In this document: in pieces, positions 1 through 6,406 of the stretch | Layout: every line of letters starts with the position of its first letter | How positions within the stretch are numbered: position 1 is the stretch's first letter | DNA from: Bordetella parapertussis | Lineage (GTDB): Bacteria > Pseudomonadota > Gammaproteobacteria > Burkholderiales > Burkholderiaceae_B | Assembly: GCA_943331855.1 (NCBI GenBank) | Contig: CALQNE010000140.1 | Span: 1 to 8,856 of the forward strand | Reading direction: 5' to 3' | DNA: 8,856 nucleotides | Program-made: the position numbers and the translations under genes | The notes under the pieces: generated by a model | The model's input: only the letters and a program-made list of their open reading frames with translations | Told to the model about the DNA's origin: nothing | Database searches by the model: none

Positions 1-32
1 ATAACGGCGAGTAGCAGGCGGAAGTGTCGCAT
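1..32 (-). CDS. Start of a leftward gene for a probable exported protein (partial, cut by window edge)
   Basis: Reading leftwards from an ATG at 32, the ten complete codons give MRHFRLLLAV, and the partial codon at the edge would be consistent with I. This is a basic N-terminus followed by a hydrophobic run, as expected for the beginning of a signal peptide or membrane anchor. Only a weak purine stretch (AGAGA, about 8 nt upstream) could serve as a ribosome binding site. The gene would be divergent from the ABC importer operon. Nothing can be said about its function. The call rests on the signal-like composition and the position at a divergent junction, so a chance ATG is a real alternative. 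Confidence 0.35.
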   Translation of the reverse strand, partial: MRHFRLLLAV

Positions 33-115
33 GGTGGTTGTCTCTGTTGAGGGTCGAGCAGACGCGAGGCGACTGTGCAACCAGCGTTTATCGATGTTTT
101 TTTTGGCGCAACGCC

Positions 116-144
116 TTGATTATGCCTAAAAACCAAGCTAATGC
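116..144 (+). promoter_or_regulatory. Candidate promoter for the ABC importer operon
   Basis: TTGATT at 116-121 and TAATGC at 139-144 are separated by 17 bp, which fits a weak sigma-70 pattern. Transcription would begin near 151. That lies downstream of the upstream in-frame ATG at 141 and so favours the ATG at 213 as the true start of the ATPase. The -10 match is poor, so this is only a candidate. Confidence 0.22.
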
Positions 145-212
145 CACGTGCGACGTGCCCATGCTACTCTTGCCGCAGCGTTGATCCCCCCTTCTTTTTG
201 GCTCGTATTTCT

Positions 213-995
213 ATGGTTACAGTGGCCCCGCCGTTGATTGTCTTAGATGCCGTCGAGAAGCGTTTTGACACGGGGCTTCTTGCGTTAGACCGCTTTTCAC
301 TAAAGGTGGCTGCTAATGAGTTTGTCACCCTCTTGGGGCCTTCGGGCTGTGGAAAAAGCACGGTTTTAAAGCTGGTGGCAAACCTGGCCTTGCCTACAAC
401 GGGGACTGTTTTTTCGCCTGCACAAACAGATCAATCAGGTCGTTCGACTGCCTTTGTGTTTCAAGAACCGACCCTGCTGCCGTGGGCAACGGTGTTTGAC
501 AATGTCTGGCTGCCCTTGCGCTTGCAGGGCCAGTCGCGCGAGGCGGCGCGTTCGCTGATCGATAGCGTACTGGCGCGAGTTGGGTTGAGCAATTTTCACC
601 AGAGCTACCCAGCGCAACTGTCTGGCGGGATGAAAATGCGAGTGTCGATTGCACGCGCCCTGGTATCGCAGCCTCAGGTCTTGTTGATGGATGAACCCTT
701 CGCTGCCTTGGACGACATTACTCGCCAACGCCTGAATGTTGACTTGTTAACGTGGTGGCACGACCAAGCGATGGCGACCATGTTTGTGACACACAACGTA
801 GCCGAGGCTGTTTTTTTAAGCCAACGGGTTTTGGTGATGGGGGCCCGTCCCGGAAAAATTCTTGCTGAAGTGCATGTTGACCAGGCCTATCCGCGCGATG
901 CGCGTTTTCGCGAAAGCACACAGTTCGCTACGCACTGTAAAACGCTCAGCGCCGCACTTGATGCGGCGAGTTCAAGCGAAGGGATGCAACCATGA
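213..995 (+). CDS. ABC transporter ATP-binding protein, nitrate/sulfonate/taurine (SsuB/TauB/ThiZ-like) family
   Basis: This is the cytoplasmic ATPase of an importer and powers solute uptake through the permease encoded next to it. From the ATG at 213 the protein has 260 residues and shows every ABC motif in order: Walker A GPSGCGKST at 42-50, Q-loop Q84 in VFQEPTLLPW, signature LSGGM at 136-140, Walker B VLLMDE at 156-161 and H-loop H194 in FVTHN. The Q-loop context and the MKMRVSIARAL stretch are typical of the NitT/TauT class. The ATG at 141 would add 24 residues rich in Cys and Pro with no resemblance to an ABC N-terminus; starting at 213 leaves the usual short lead-in before the first strand. 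Neither start has a clear Shine-Dalgarno. The stop overlaps the permease start by ATGA (992-995), so the two are translationally coupled. The class is certain; the substrate is unknown. Confidence 0.93.
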   Translation: MVTVAPPLIVLDAVEKRFDTGLLALDRFSLKVAANEFVTLLGPSGCGKSTVLKLVANLALPTTGTVFSPAQTDQSGRSTAFVFQEPTLLPWATVFDNVWLPLRLQGQSREAARSLIDSVLARVGLSNFHQSYPAQLSGGMKMRVSIARALVSQPQVLLMDEPFAALDDITRQRLNVDLLTWWHDQAMATMFVTHNVAEAVFLSQRVLVMGARPGKILAEVHVDQAYPRDARFRESTQFATHCKTLSAALDAASSSEGMQP

Positions 996-1756
996 AGTTT
1001 GAACAAATTTGGTTGCCGACGATGGTCTGTGTGGGTTGTCTGCTGGGGTGGGAGCTACTTGTTCGGTGGGCGCAAATCCCAGCCTATACACTGCCGGCGC
1101 CAACAGCCGTGATCGAGTCGCTCGTCTTGAACTGGAGCTCTTTAGCAGCGAGCTGGTGGTTCACAGTAAAAATTACCTTCAGTGCGTTGGGTTTGGCTTG
1201 TGCAGGCGGGGTGTTGATTGCGGCAGTGTTTGCGTTGTCGCCTCAATTAGAGCGCGCATTTTTTCCTTTGGCCGTCGTACTGCAGGTGACGCCAATCGTT
1301 GCGGTGGCGCCCTTGATATTGATTTATGTTGAGAGCACGATGACTGCGCTGCTCCTGTGCGCCTGGATTGTGGCATTTTTCCCGATCTTGTCGAACACGA
1401 TCATCGGCTTACGGTCGATCGATGCAAACTTGGTTGATCTTTTTCGTTTGTACCGTGCAACGCCGTGGCAGCGGTTGACGTTGTTGCGTGCGCCTAGCGC
1501 CTTGCCATACTTTTTGGCGGGGGTGAAAATATCTGGGGGCTTGAGTTTGATCGGTGCGGTAACAGCAGAAATGGTTGCGGGTGCTGCAGGCCGTGATACA
1601 GGTTTGGCTTCGCGTATTCTAGAAGCAAGCTTTCGCACTGAAACACCAAAGATGTTTGCAGCCCTTGTACTACTTGTTGCAACGGGTATCCTGATATTTT
1701 TTATCTTTAATCTATTATCGACATTGCTGTTAACGCGTTACGCACAGTCTGATTGA
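992..1756 (+). CDS. ABC transporter permease, nitrate/taurine/thiamine-precursor type
   Basis: This is the inner-membrane channel subunit of the importer. The 254 residues contain several hydrophobic segments, at about 8-27, 62-82, 90-112, 116-138, 180-197 and 222-249. The cytoplasmic coupling (EAA-like) loop lies at about 149-172 (around LFRLYRATPWQRLTLLRAPS) and is the part that docks on the ATPase. The sequence after it (ALPYFLAGVKIS, then LIGAVTAEM) is characteristic of the SsuC/TauC/ThiX-like BPD_transp_1 family. The length is normal for that family. AAGGGA at 979-984 is a good ribosome binding site 7 nt before the ATG, and the start overlaps the ATPase stop. Only one permease gene is present, so the channel is presumably a homodimer. 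Confidence 0.93.
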   Translation: MKFEQIWLPTMVCVGCLLGWELLVRWAQIPAYTLPAPTAVIESLVLNWSSLAASWWFTVKITFSALGLACAGGVLIAAVFALSPQLERAFFPLAVVLQVTPIVAVAPLILIYVESTMTALLLCAWIVAFFPILSNTIIGLRSIDANLVDLFRLYRATPWQRLTLLRAPSALPYFLAGVKISGGLSLIGAVTAEMVAGAAGRDTGLASRILEASFRTETPKMFAALVLLVATGILIFFIFNLLSTLLLTRYAQSD

Positions 1757-1787
1757 TGACTGCTTGAAGCGTTGTGTTGCTGGGCAA

Positions 1788-1792
1788 AAGGA
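1788..1792 (+). promoter_or_regulatory. Ribosome binding site of the ABC substrate-binding protein gene
   Basis: AAGGA lies 6 nt before the ATG at 1799 and 9 nt before the adjacent second ATG at 1802, so either could be used. It is the clearest Shine-Dalgarno of the rightward operon, in keeping with a binding protein made in excess over the membrane parts. Confidence 0.6.
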
Positions 1793-1798
1793 AATTAA

Positions 1799-2818
1799 AT
1801 GATGAGTAAAAAATTATTCAAACTGTGTGTGATGTTGTTGTTGACAACCGGGCTTGCGCAAGCGCAACAGGCTGTGAGCTTTGCGACGAACTGGAAAGCG
1901 CAAGCGGCGCATGGTGGTTTTTATCAGGCGCTTGCAGATGGCACGTATAAAAAATATGGCTTGGATGTCAAAATTATTCAAGGTGGGCCGCAAGTCAATA
2001 ACCGACCACTGCTGCCCGCAGGCCGAATAGACTTTTTAATGACCGGTAATTTATTGCATAGTTTTGATAACGTTAAAAACAAAGTGCCTGTTGTTGCGGT
2101 GGCAGCTATGTTTCAGAAAGATCCGCAAGCCTTGATGGCGCATCCCGGGCAAGGCTATGAAAACTTTGCCGCGCTTAAAAATGCGCCAACTGCTTACATT
2201 GCAAAGGATGGGCAGTTCACGTGGTGGCAGTGGCTCAAGGTGACGCACGGGTTTAAAGATGAAGCCTTGAAACCCTATAACTACAACCTGGGGCCATTTT
2301 TATCGAACCCCAAGTCGATTCAGCAGGGCTACTCAGTGGCCGAACCCATTTATATTAAAGAGCAGGGTAAGTTTAATTCGGTGGTGCACCTGTTAGCCGA
2401 TCATGGATTTTCAACCTACAGCACCTTGATCGAAACACGCGCGGACACCTTAAAAAATAAACCAGAACTGGTGCAAAAATTTGTAGATGCCTCAATTCTT
2501 GGCTGGGTCAATTTTATGTATGGCGACCGTCAGGCGGCGACGGCACTGATGGTTAAAGACAATCCAGAGCTCTCAGTCGCCGAGGTCGAGGCCTCTGTTG
2601 AGCTGATGAAGCAGCAAGGGATTGTCGATTCGGGTGATGCGCAGACGCTTGGGATTGGCACGATGAAGGCCGCGCGGATTCAGGATTTTTATACTCAGAT
2701 GATTCAGGCGGGGTTGTATCGAACGGGCGACGTGGATCTTTCGCAAGTCGCCGCGTTACAGTTTGTCAATAAAAGCGTTGGCGTTGAGTTGGCCCGGCAG
2801 TTAGTGAAAAAAAGGTAG
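1799..2818 (+). CDS. Periplasmic ABC substrate-binding protein, NMT1/THI5-like family
   Basis: This is the periplasmic solute receptor of the importer encoded just upstream (42-nt gap, same strand). The 339-residue precursor starts with a signal peptide: KK near the N-terminus, a hydrophobic core at about 9-19, and AQA at 20-22 with likely cleavage before Q23. The mature protein opens with the fold-typical FATNWKAQAAHGGFYQA (28-44), then YGLDVKIIQGGP (53-64) and GRIDFLMTGN (75-84), the pattern of NMT1/THI5-like receptors. It is rich in aromatic residues that could line the pocket, including TWWQW at 141-145 and GYSVAEPIY at 177-185. Relatives bind pyrimidine thiamine precursors, sulfonates, nitrate, flavins or aromatic acids, so the ligand cannot be assigned. 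No thiamine biosynthesis genes or TPP riboswitch are nearby, which weakens a thiamine-precursor role. Neighbouring CoA-ester genes make an organic acid possible. Confidence 0.9.
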   Translation: MMSKKLFKLCVMLLLTTGLAQAQQAVSFATNWKAQAAHGGFYQALADGTYKKYGLDVKIIQGGPQVNNRPLLPAGRIDFLMTGNLLHSFDNVKNKVPVVAVAAMFQKDPQALMAHPGQGYENFAALKNAPTAYIAKDGQFTWWQWLKVTHGFKDEALKPYNYNLGPFLSNPKSIQQGYSVAEPIYIKEQGKFNSVVHLLADHGFSTYSTLIETRADTLKNKPELVQKFVDASILGWVNFMYGDRQAATALMVKDNPELSVAEVEASVELMKQQGIVDSGDAQTLGIGTMKAARIQDFYTQMIQAGLYRTGDVDLSQVAALQFVNKSVGVELARQLVKKR

Positions 2819-2824
2819 TGCAGT

Positions 2825-2848
2825 GGCCGCAACCTGTTAGTTGCGGCC
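2825..2848. terminator. Perfect hairpin between convergent operons, candidate bidirectional terminator
   Basis: GGCCGCAAC (2825-2833) and GTTGCGGCC (2840-2848) form a perfect 9-bp GC-rich stem with a 6-nt loop, CTGTTA. It sits in the 36-bp gap between the stop of the ABC binding-protein gene (2818) and the stop of the leftward Bug gene (2855). There is no T-run directly after the stem on either strand. On the leftward strand a run of seven Ts begins about 10 nt beyond the stem, inside the neighbouring gene's end. It therefore departs from a classic intrinsic terminator, but position and symmetry support a role in ending both transcripts. Confidence 0.6.
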
Positions 2849-2854
2849 GTCGCC

Positions 2855-3856
2855 TTAATCGGGTGTCATCTTGGCTTTGATGATCACTTCTTTCCATTTT
2901 GCAGTTTCGCTTTTGATGAAAGCAGCATAAGCCTCGGGCGTACTGCCAACCACTTCTGTCGCCATCTCAGAAATGCGTTTGTTGACATCAGGGATTGCCA
3001 GCACTGCGGCAACATCTTTCGATAGCTGGTTAACGATCGCCTTTGGGGTGCCTGCTGGCGCCATGAAGCCAAACCACGCGGTAATTTCGAAGTCTTTGAT
3101 TCCCTGTTCGATCACTGTAGGTACTTCTGGTTGAGCGGGTGAGCGCGCATCACTCGTGATCCCAATGACGCGCACTGCGTTCGAACGAATATAAGGCAGC
3201 AGCACGGGGGTGTTATGAATCAAGACCTCGAATTGGCCGCCTAGTCCGTCAGTGGTCATTTGTGCACTTGATTTGTAGGGGATGCTGGTCATCTTGATGC
3301 CGGCAACCAGATTGAGCAGCTCGCCGGTCAGATGTTGTGTGGTACCCGGCCCAGGCGTGCCATAGCGAATTCTGCTCGGATCTTTTTTGGCCAAGGCAAT
3401 CAGCTCTTGCATGTTATTGACTGGAACTGAAGGGTGCACGGTAATGAAGTTCGGCGTTTTCGTCGCAAGACTCACCGGAATCAGATCTTTTTCAACATCG
3501 TAAGGCATCTTTCCAGCCATCAAGGTTGGATTGACTGCGGTCGGGCCGATCGTGTTGTACAAAAAGGTGTAACCATCGGGGGCGGCTTTGGCAACGCGGT
3601 CTGTGCCAATATTGCCCGCTGCACCAACCACATTTTCAACGACCACAGGTTGGCCCCAAGCCTCAGAGAGCTTTTGACCAATAAGACGAATCTGCGTGTC
3701 TGGCGCACTGCCAGGTGGGGCCGGCACGATCACACGTACTGTTTTGTCTGGCCATTTCGTTTGTGCGTAAGCGCCATGGCCTGAGGCGAATCCAAGGGCA
3801 AGCAAGAGTGCGCTTGTCGTCGTCAAGAGGCGTGTGAGTTGTACCGATAATTTCAT
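2855..3856 (-). CDS. Bug-family tripartite tricarboxylate transporter (TctC-type) solute-binding protein
   Basis: This is an exported periplasmic binding protein for a carboxylate or related small organic solute. The 333-residue precursor has a signal peptide with a hydrophobic core at about 9-24 and AYA at 29-31, a likely signal peptidase I site. Bug hallmarks follow in order: the WPDKTVRVIVPAPPGSAPD region (35-53), VVVENVVGAAGNIG (71-84), APDGYT (92-97), YGTPGPGTTQHL (165-176), the IPYKSS loop (192-197) and AWFGFMAPAGTP (260-271). The length is typical. It is the last gene of the leftward cluster, 104 nt after the CoA-transferase, so it may also have its own promoter. No TctA or TctB membrane genes are in the window, which is usual for the many stand-alone Bug proteins of betaproteobacteria; it would need membrane partners encoded elsewhere or act as a sensor component. 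The ribosome binding site is weak (GAGCGAGA). Confidence 0.93.
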   Translation of the reverse strand: MKLSVQLTRLLTTTSALLLALGFASGHGAYAQTKWPDKTVRVIVPAPPGSAPDTQIRLIGQKLSEAWGQPVVVENVVGAAGNIGTDRVAKAAPDGYTFLYNTIGPTAVNPTLMAGKMPYDVEKDLIPVSLATKTPNFITVHPSVPVNNMQELIALAKKDPSRIRYGTPGPGTTQHLTGELLNLVAGIKMTSIPYKSSAQMTTDGLGGQFEVLIHNTPVLLPYIRSNAVRVIGITSDARSPAQPEVPTVIEQGIKDFEITAWFGFMAPAGTPKAIVNQLSKDVAAVLAIPDVNKRISEMATEVVGSTPEAYAAFIKSETAKWKEVIIKAKMTPD

Positions 3857-3923
3857 TTTTATCTCGCTCGAAGAGAATCTTTTTAGTCAGACTATTGTGA
3901 CCTGATCAACGCGTATTTTAAAC

Positions 3924-3938
3924 ACCTCGGCTAGAGGT
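3924..3938. repeat. Small inverted repeat in the CoA-transferase/Bug gap
   Basis: ACCTC (3924-3928) and GAGGT (3934-3938) form a 5-bp stem with a 5-nt loop. It touches the shared 11-bp motif at 3937-3947. It could be a weak transcript hairpin or simply chance; by itself it is too short to be called a terminator. Confidence 0.25.
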
Positions 3939-3947
3939 TGTACTAAT
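3937..3947 (-). promoter_or_regulatory. Candidate operator: second copy of ATTAGTACAAC, upstream of the Bug gene
   Basis: On the - strand this site reads ATTAGTACAAC, identical to 8058-8068 on the + strand in the iclR/synthetase control region. Its near edge lies 80 nt upstream of the Bug ATG at 3856, in the only sizeable gap inside the leftward cluster. Both copies are intergenic. The inference is that the divergent IclR-type regulator binds both. Only one half of the wider ACTAAT-N7-ATTAGT palindrome seen at 8045-8063 is present here. Confidence 0.4.
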
Positions 3948-3955
3948 GGCTTACC

Positions 3956-3965
3956 CGTAGCTACG
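3956..3965. repeat. 10-bp perfect palindrome at the CoA-transferase stop codon
   Basis: CGTAGCTACG is a perfect palindrome spanning the TAG stop of the CoA-transferase gene (3961-3963). It has no loop, so it is poor as an RNA hairpin, and it could be chance or a protein-binding site. It lies 8 bp from the shared 11-bp motif. Confidence 0.25.
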
Positions 3966-5181
3966 ATTTAGGCGATTGGATGATTTTTGAATTGTGCTCA
4001 CCTAAGCGAGGCGGACGCTGGCCAGCTTGGCCGGGCGTTTTTGATAATTTGATGGGCAACCCAACACCTTTGTAATCTTCGCGCTGAATAAACATGTTGC
4101 GCGCCGCCGCGTGCGGTTGTTGCAAGGCTTCGGGCACGGTATGCACGGGTCCTGCGGCCACGCCAATGGCCATCAGATCTTTGCAAAGTTCAGCACGCGA
4201 GAAGTCTTTGAGTGCCTCTTCCATTTCGCGACGAAGCGCGTCGCGATTGGTCATGCGACTTGCATTGCTATCAAACAGTGGATTCGTGACGAGGTCTTCA
4301 CGGTGAATATGTTTGCAGAATTTTTTAAACTGCCCTTCGTTGACAATTCCTAAGAAGATCTGGCCATCGCCTACCTCAAAACGATTGTAGGTTGGGATAT
4401 TTGGATGCGCGCTACCAGTTAACGCTGGCGTGTTGCCCGAGGTCATCCAGTTTGCTGCATGAGGAATGAGCAGGCTTAAGGCCGAGTCAAACAGGGTGGC
4501 CTCAACGCGTTGACCCTGCTGTGTTCGCGTGCGCGACCACAGCGCCATCATGATGCCTGAAAAAGCGTTGTACCCCGTGACCTGATCCACCACCGGCACA
4601 CCAATACGCGTAGGGCCCGATTGCTGGTCTCCATTCACACTCATCAATCCACACATGGCCTGTAAGACCGCATCGTAGCCAGGCAGATTCGCAAGTGGTC
4701 CCGTTGCGCCAAACCCTGAAATACTGCAATAGATCAGTTGCGGAAATTTCTTTGACAATACTTCTTCGTAGCCAAGACCCCACTTCGCCATCGTGCCTGG
4801 CAAGAAGTTTTCGATCAGTACATCGGCGTCTTTGAGTAAGGCCTCAAGAATTGCTCGCTCTTCGGGTTTGCCCAAATCAAGACTTAAACCGCGTTTGCCA
4901 CGGTTGATGGCCGAGAAGTAGGCCGCTTGCCCTGGCTCGATAAACGGTGGCCCAAGTAAACGTGTCTCGTCACCTTGGGGTGACTCGACTTTAATGACGT
5001 CAGCGCCATGATCTGCCAGCATCTGTGCGCAGAGCGGGCCCGCAAGAACGCGCGAAAGATCCAGCACACGCAAACCGGCTAATGCGCCAGAGTGGGCGCT
5101 GGGATCAAGCCAGGCCTCGGCCGTCAACGGACTCGCACCCAAATCTTTAGATAATTGTGGGGTCTCTTTGGGTGCGTGCAT
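3961..5181 (-). CDS. CaiB/BaiF family (family III) CoA-transferase
   Basis: This cytoplasmic enzyme moves CoA from an acyl-CoA donor to a free carboxylic acid, forming the substrate's thioester without ATP. From the ATG at 5181 it has 406 residues. The N-terminal GLRVLDLSRVLAGPLCAQMLADHGADVIKVE (36-66), the INRGKRGLSLDL stretch (92-103), the VLIENFLPGT element (121-130) and SISGFGATGPLANLPGYD (153-170) are diagnostic. D170 in PGYDAVLQAMCG matches the catalytic aspartate that forms the mixed anhydride in formyl-CoA transferase. A TTG at 5211 would extend the frame by ten residues into the upstream gene; the ATG at 5181 is preferred because GAGG (5190-5193) lies 8 nt before it. Only 4 nt separate this ATG from the dehydratase stop, so the genes are coupled. 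The CoA donor and acceptor are not identifiable; a C4-C5 dicarboxylate would be typical but is a guess. Confidence 0.92.
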   Translation of the reverse strand: MHAPKETPQLSKDLGASPLTAEAWLDPSAHSGALAGLRVLDLSRVLAGPLCAQMLADHGADVIKVESPQGDETRLLGPPFIEPGQAAYFSAINRGKRGLSLDLGKPEERAILEALLKDADVLIENFLPGTMAKWGLGYEEVLSKKFPQLIYCSISGFGATGPLANLPGYDAVLQAMCGLMSVNGDQQSGPTRIGVPVVDQVTGYNAFSGIMMALWSRTRTQQGQRVEATLFDSALSLLIPHAANWMTSGNTPALTGSAHPNIPTYNRFEVGDGQIFLGIVNEGQFKKFCKHIHREDLVTNPLFDSNASRMTNRDALRREMEEALKDFSRAELCKDLMAIGVAAGPVHTVPEALQQPHAAARNMFIQREDYKGVGLPIKLSKTPGQAGQRPPRLGEHNSKIIQSPKS

Positions 5182-5185
5182 TGAC

Positions 5186-6331
5186 TTAGCCTCGAGAAGG
5201 AAGCTGCACAATACAAGAGCCTAATACTGAAAGCTCGTGGTTTTGATTGTGGGCTTCTTGGGTAATGGCGACCAGATGGCGGCCATTTTCTTGATATTTT
5301 TTTGTAACTTTTGCTTCAATGAAAAGCATATCACCCGCTGGATTATGTCGTCTGATTTTGCAATCGGCCTGACGCAAAAAGCCTTCATCGCCCATCCAGT
5401 TGGTCATTTGATGCATCAGCCAAGAGCTGCGCTCTGGACCGTAGTCATAGGCGCCGGGTGCACCGACTTCAAGTGCAAATTCTTCTTCCCAGTGAACACG
5501 CTCTGGTACATCGGGCACGCCAAAGCGATTTTTAATGCCAACGCCTGGGTGCGCATCAATTAATTGCCACGCTAATTTATTCGCACGAATATACAACCCT
5601 CCCCAGCCTTGGGCGTAAGCGATAAAGCCGGTCACGGTCATAGGGCCTTTGAAGAGAACGGGTAGTGCTTCACCTTCCTGAACATCTTCCCAATAGCGCG
5701 TTTTTGCACCACGAATCTCTTCGTTTGCATAAAGCTTGTAGGCCTCTTTGAGCTGTTCGTCGGTGTAGGGTACGACGCCTTTCTCTTGTACCTCTGTGTA
5801 CTTCGTGCCTTTCTCGCGAGCATGATCGCGTTCGGTGCGAAAACACCAGGTATCAGCTTCAGCTAATTTGTCGCCCGTTTGATTGAAAAAATCGACATGA
5901 TATGTCTGTTGCACGGCTTTGCCGGCAAAGCGCGTCTCATGCTCGACGAGATCTTTTAAATAAGCTTCAGTGCTGATGACGTCGTTACGCTTGGCGTGTT
6001 GATGCCATTGCCAATTCGAACCGGACCACATCGCATGTACGCCGGGTAAGCCGCCGACATAACCCGAGACGATGCGACTGGTTGAATACAGAAAACTTGG
6101 TAACGCAATGATTCCACCATGACTGGTTTTGGCGGCGTACTCTGGATCGCACCAAAGCGGATTGTCGTCACCAATACCATGTGCGTAATGACGAATGTTG
6201 TCACGCGTGGCCTCATAGCACCAAGGCTCGGCAGTCGCACCGATCTTGACACCGATGCGCCGCTGCAGGTCTTCCATTCCTTGCTCTGTAATTTTTGGAA
6301 AACTGCGTTGACCAATTAGAGATGATGACAT
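5186..6331 (-). CDS. Double-hotdog MaoC-like acyl dehydratase/hydratase (FAS1-like dehydratase domain)
   Basis: This is a probable enoyl-CoA hydratase or hydroxyacyl-CoA dehydratase acting on the CoA thioesters made by the flanking genes. Its 381 residues fit two fused hotdog domains. The first (about 25-170) carries the hydratase-2-like signature GIGDDNPLWCDPEYA at 52-66, followed by HGGIIALPSFLYS (71-83). The second (about 210-380) starts with RYWEDVQEGEALP and includes YDYGPERSSWLMHQM (295-309) and RRHNPAGD (327-334). In classical (R)-hydratases the signature reads GDxNPLH, with Asp and His catalytic. Here the aspartate is kept (D55) but His is replaced by W60, and the second half shows no obvious D/H pair in the equivalent place. 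The start is firm: GAGGAG at 6338-6343 lies 6 nt before the ATG. It sits between the synthetase (75-nt gap) and the CoA-transferase (4-nt gap). The fold is confident; the precise reaction is not. Confidence 0.85.
   Translation of the reverse strand: MSSSLIGQRSFPKITEQGMEDLQRRIGVKIGATAEPWCYEATRDNIRHYAHGIGDDNPLWCDPEYAAKTSHGGIIALPSFLYSTSRIVSGYVGGLPGVHAMWSGSNWQWHQHAKRNDVISTEAYLKDLVEHETRFAGKAVQQTYHVDFFNQTGDKLAEADTWCFRTERDHAREKGTKYTEVQEKGVVPYTDEQLKEAYKLYANEEIRGAKTRYWEDVQEGEALPVLFKGPMTVTGFIAYAQGWGGLYIRANKLAWQLIDAHPGVGIKNRFGVPDVPERVHWEEEFALEVGAPGAYDYGPERSSWLMHQMTNWMGDEGFLRQADCKIRRHNPAGDMLFIEAKVTKKYQENGRHLVAITQEAHNQNHELSVLGSCIVQLPSRG
5190..5193 (-). promoter_or_regulatory. Ribosome binding site deciding the CoA-transferase start
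   Basis: GAGG on the - strand lies 8 nt before the ATG at 5181, within the last codons of the dehydratase gene. No comparable site precedes the alternative TTG at 5211. This supports the shorter CoA-transferase and translational coupling across a 4-nt gap. Confidence 0.5.
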
Positions 6332-6337
6332 TTGATG

Positions 6338-6343
6338 CTCCTC
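6338..6343 (-). promoter_or_regulatory. Strong ribosome binding site of the MaoC-like gene
   Basis: GAGGAG on the - strand with 6-nt spacing to the ATG at 6331 is the best Shine-Dalgarno in the window. It contrasts with the synthetase gene upstream, which has none visible. This suggests the dehydratase is translated more strongly than the first gene of the cluster. Confidence 0.65.
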
Positions 6344-6406
6344 ACTATTTTTAAAAACGCGGATACTTAGAATGAATTAGAGTGGTTCGAAAGATACGAC
6401 GCTTAA

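Noticed and set aside
105..115. Hairpin GGCG-CAA-CGCC next to a run of eight Ts, terminator-like
   Set aside because: The stem is only 4 bp and the T-run precedes it on the + strand, becoming an A-run after it on the - strand; neither orientation makes an intrinsic terminator.
31..129. Short + strand frame from ATG 31 (32 codons)
   Set aside because: It has no ribosome binding site, its product resembles nothing recognisable, and it lies over the probable divergent intergenic region.
33..212. Possible TPP (thi-box) riboswitch upstream of the NMT1/THI5-type importer
   Set aside because: The importer class made this worth checking, but the conserved CTGAGA and ACCCTTTGAACCTGATC-like blocks are not present in this leader.
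3434..3784. 116-codon + strand open frame inside the Bug gene
   Set aside because: It is antisense to a well-supported Bug protein; no ribosome binding site or family resemblance was seen.
3857..3923. Promoter for the Bug gene using TTGATC (3909-3904 on the - strand)
   Set aside because: No acceptable -10 box lies 16-18 bp downstream (CTAAAA is a poor match), so only the shared operator-like motif is reported for this gap.
5237..5563. 108-codon open frame on the + strand inside the MaoC-like gene
   Set aside because: It is antisense to a strongly supported coding region with clear family motifs; composition and position are those of a shadow frame.
3961..6331. Itaconate degradation (CoA-transferase, hydratase, lyase) as a named assignment
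   Set aside because: A family III transferase and a hotdog hydratase are present, but no CitE-type citramalyl-CoA lyase gene is in the window and the hydratase lacks the classical motif, so the pathway name is not supported.
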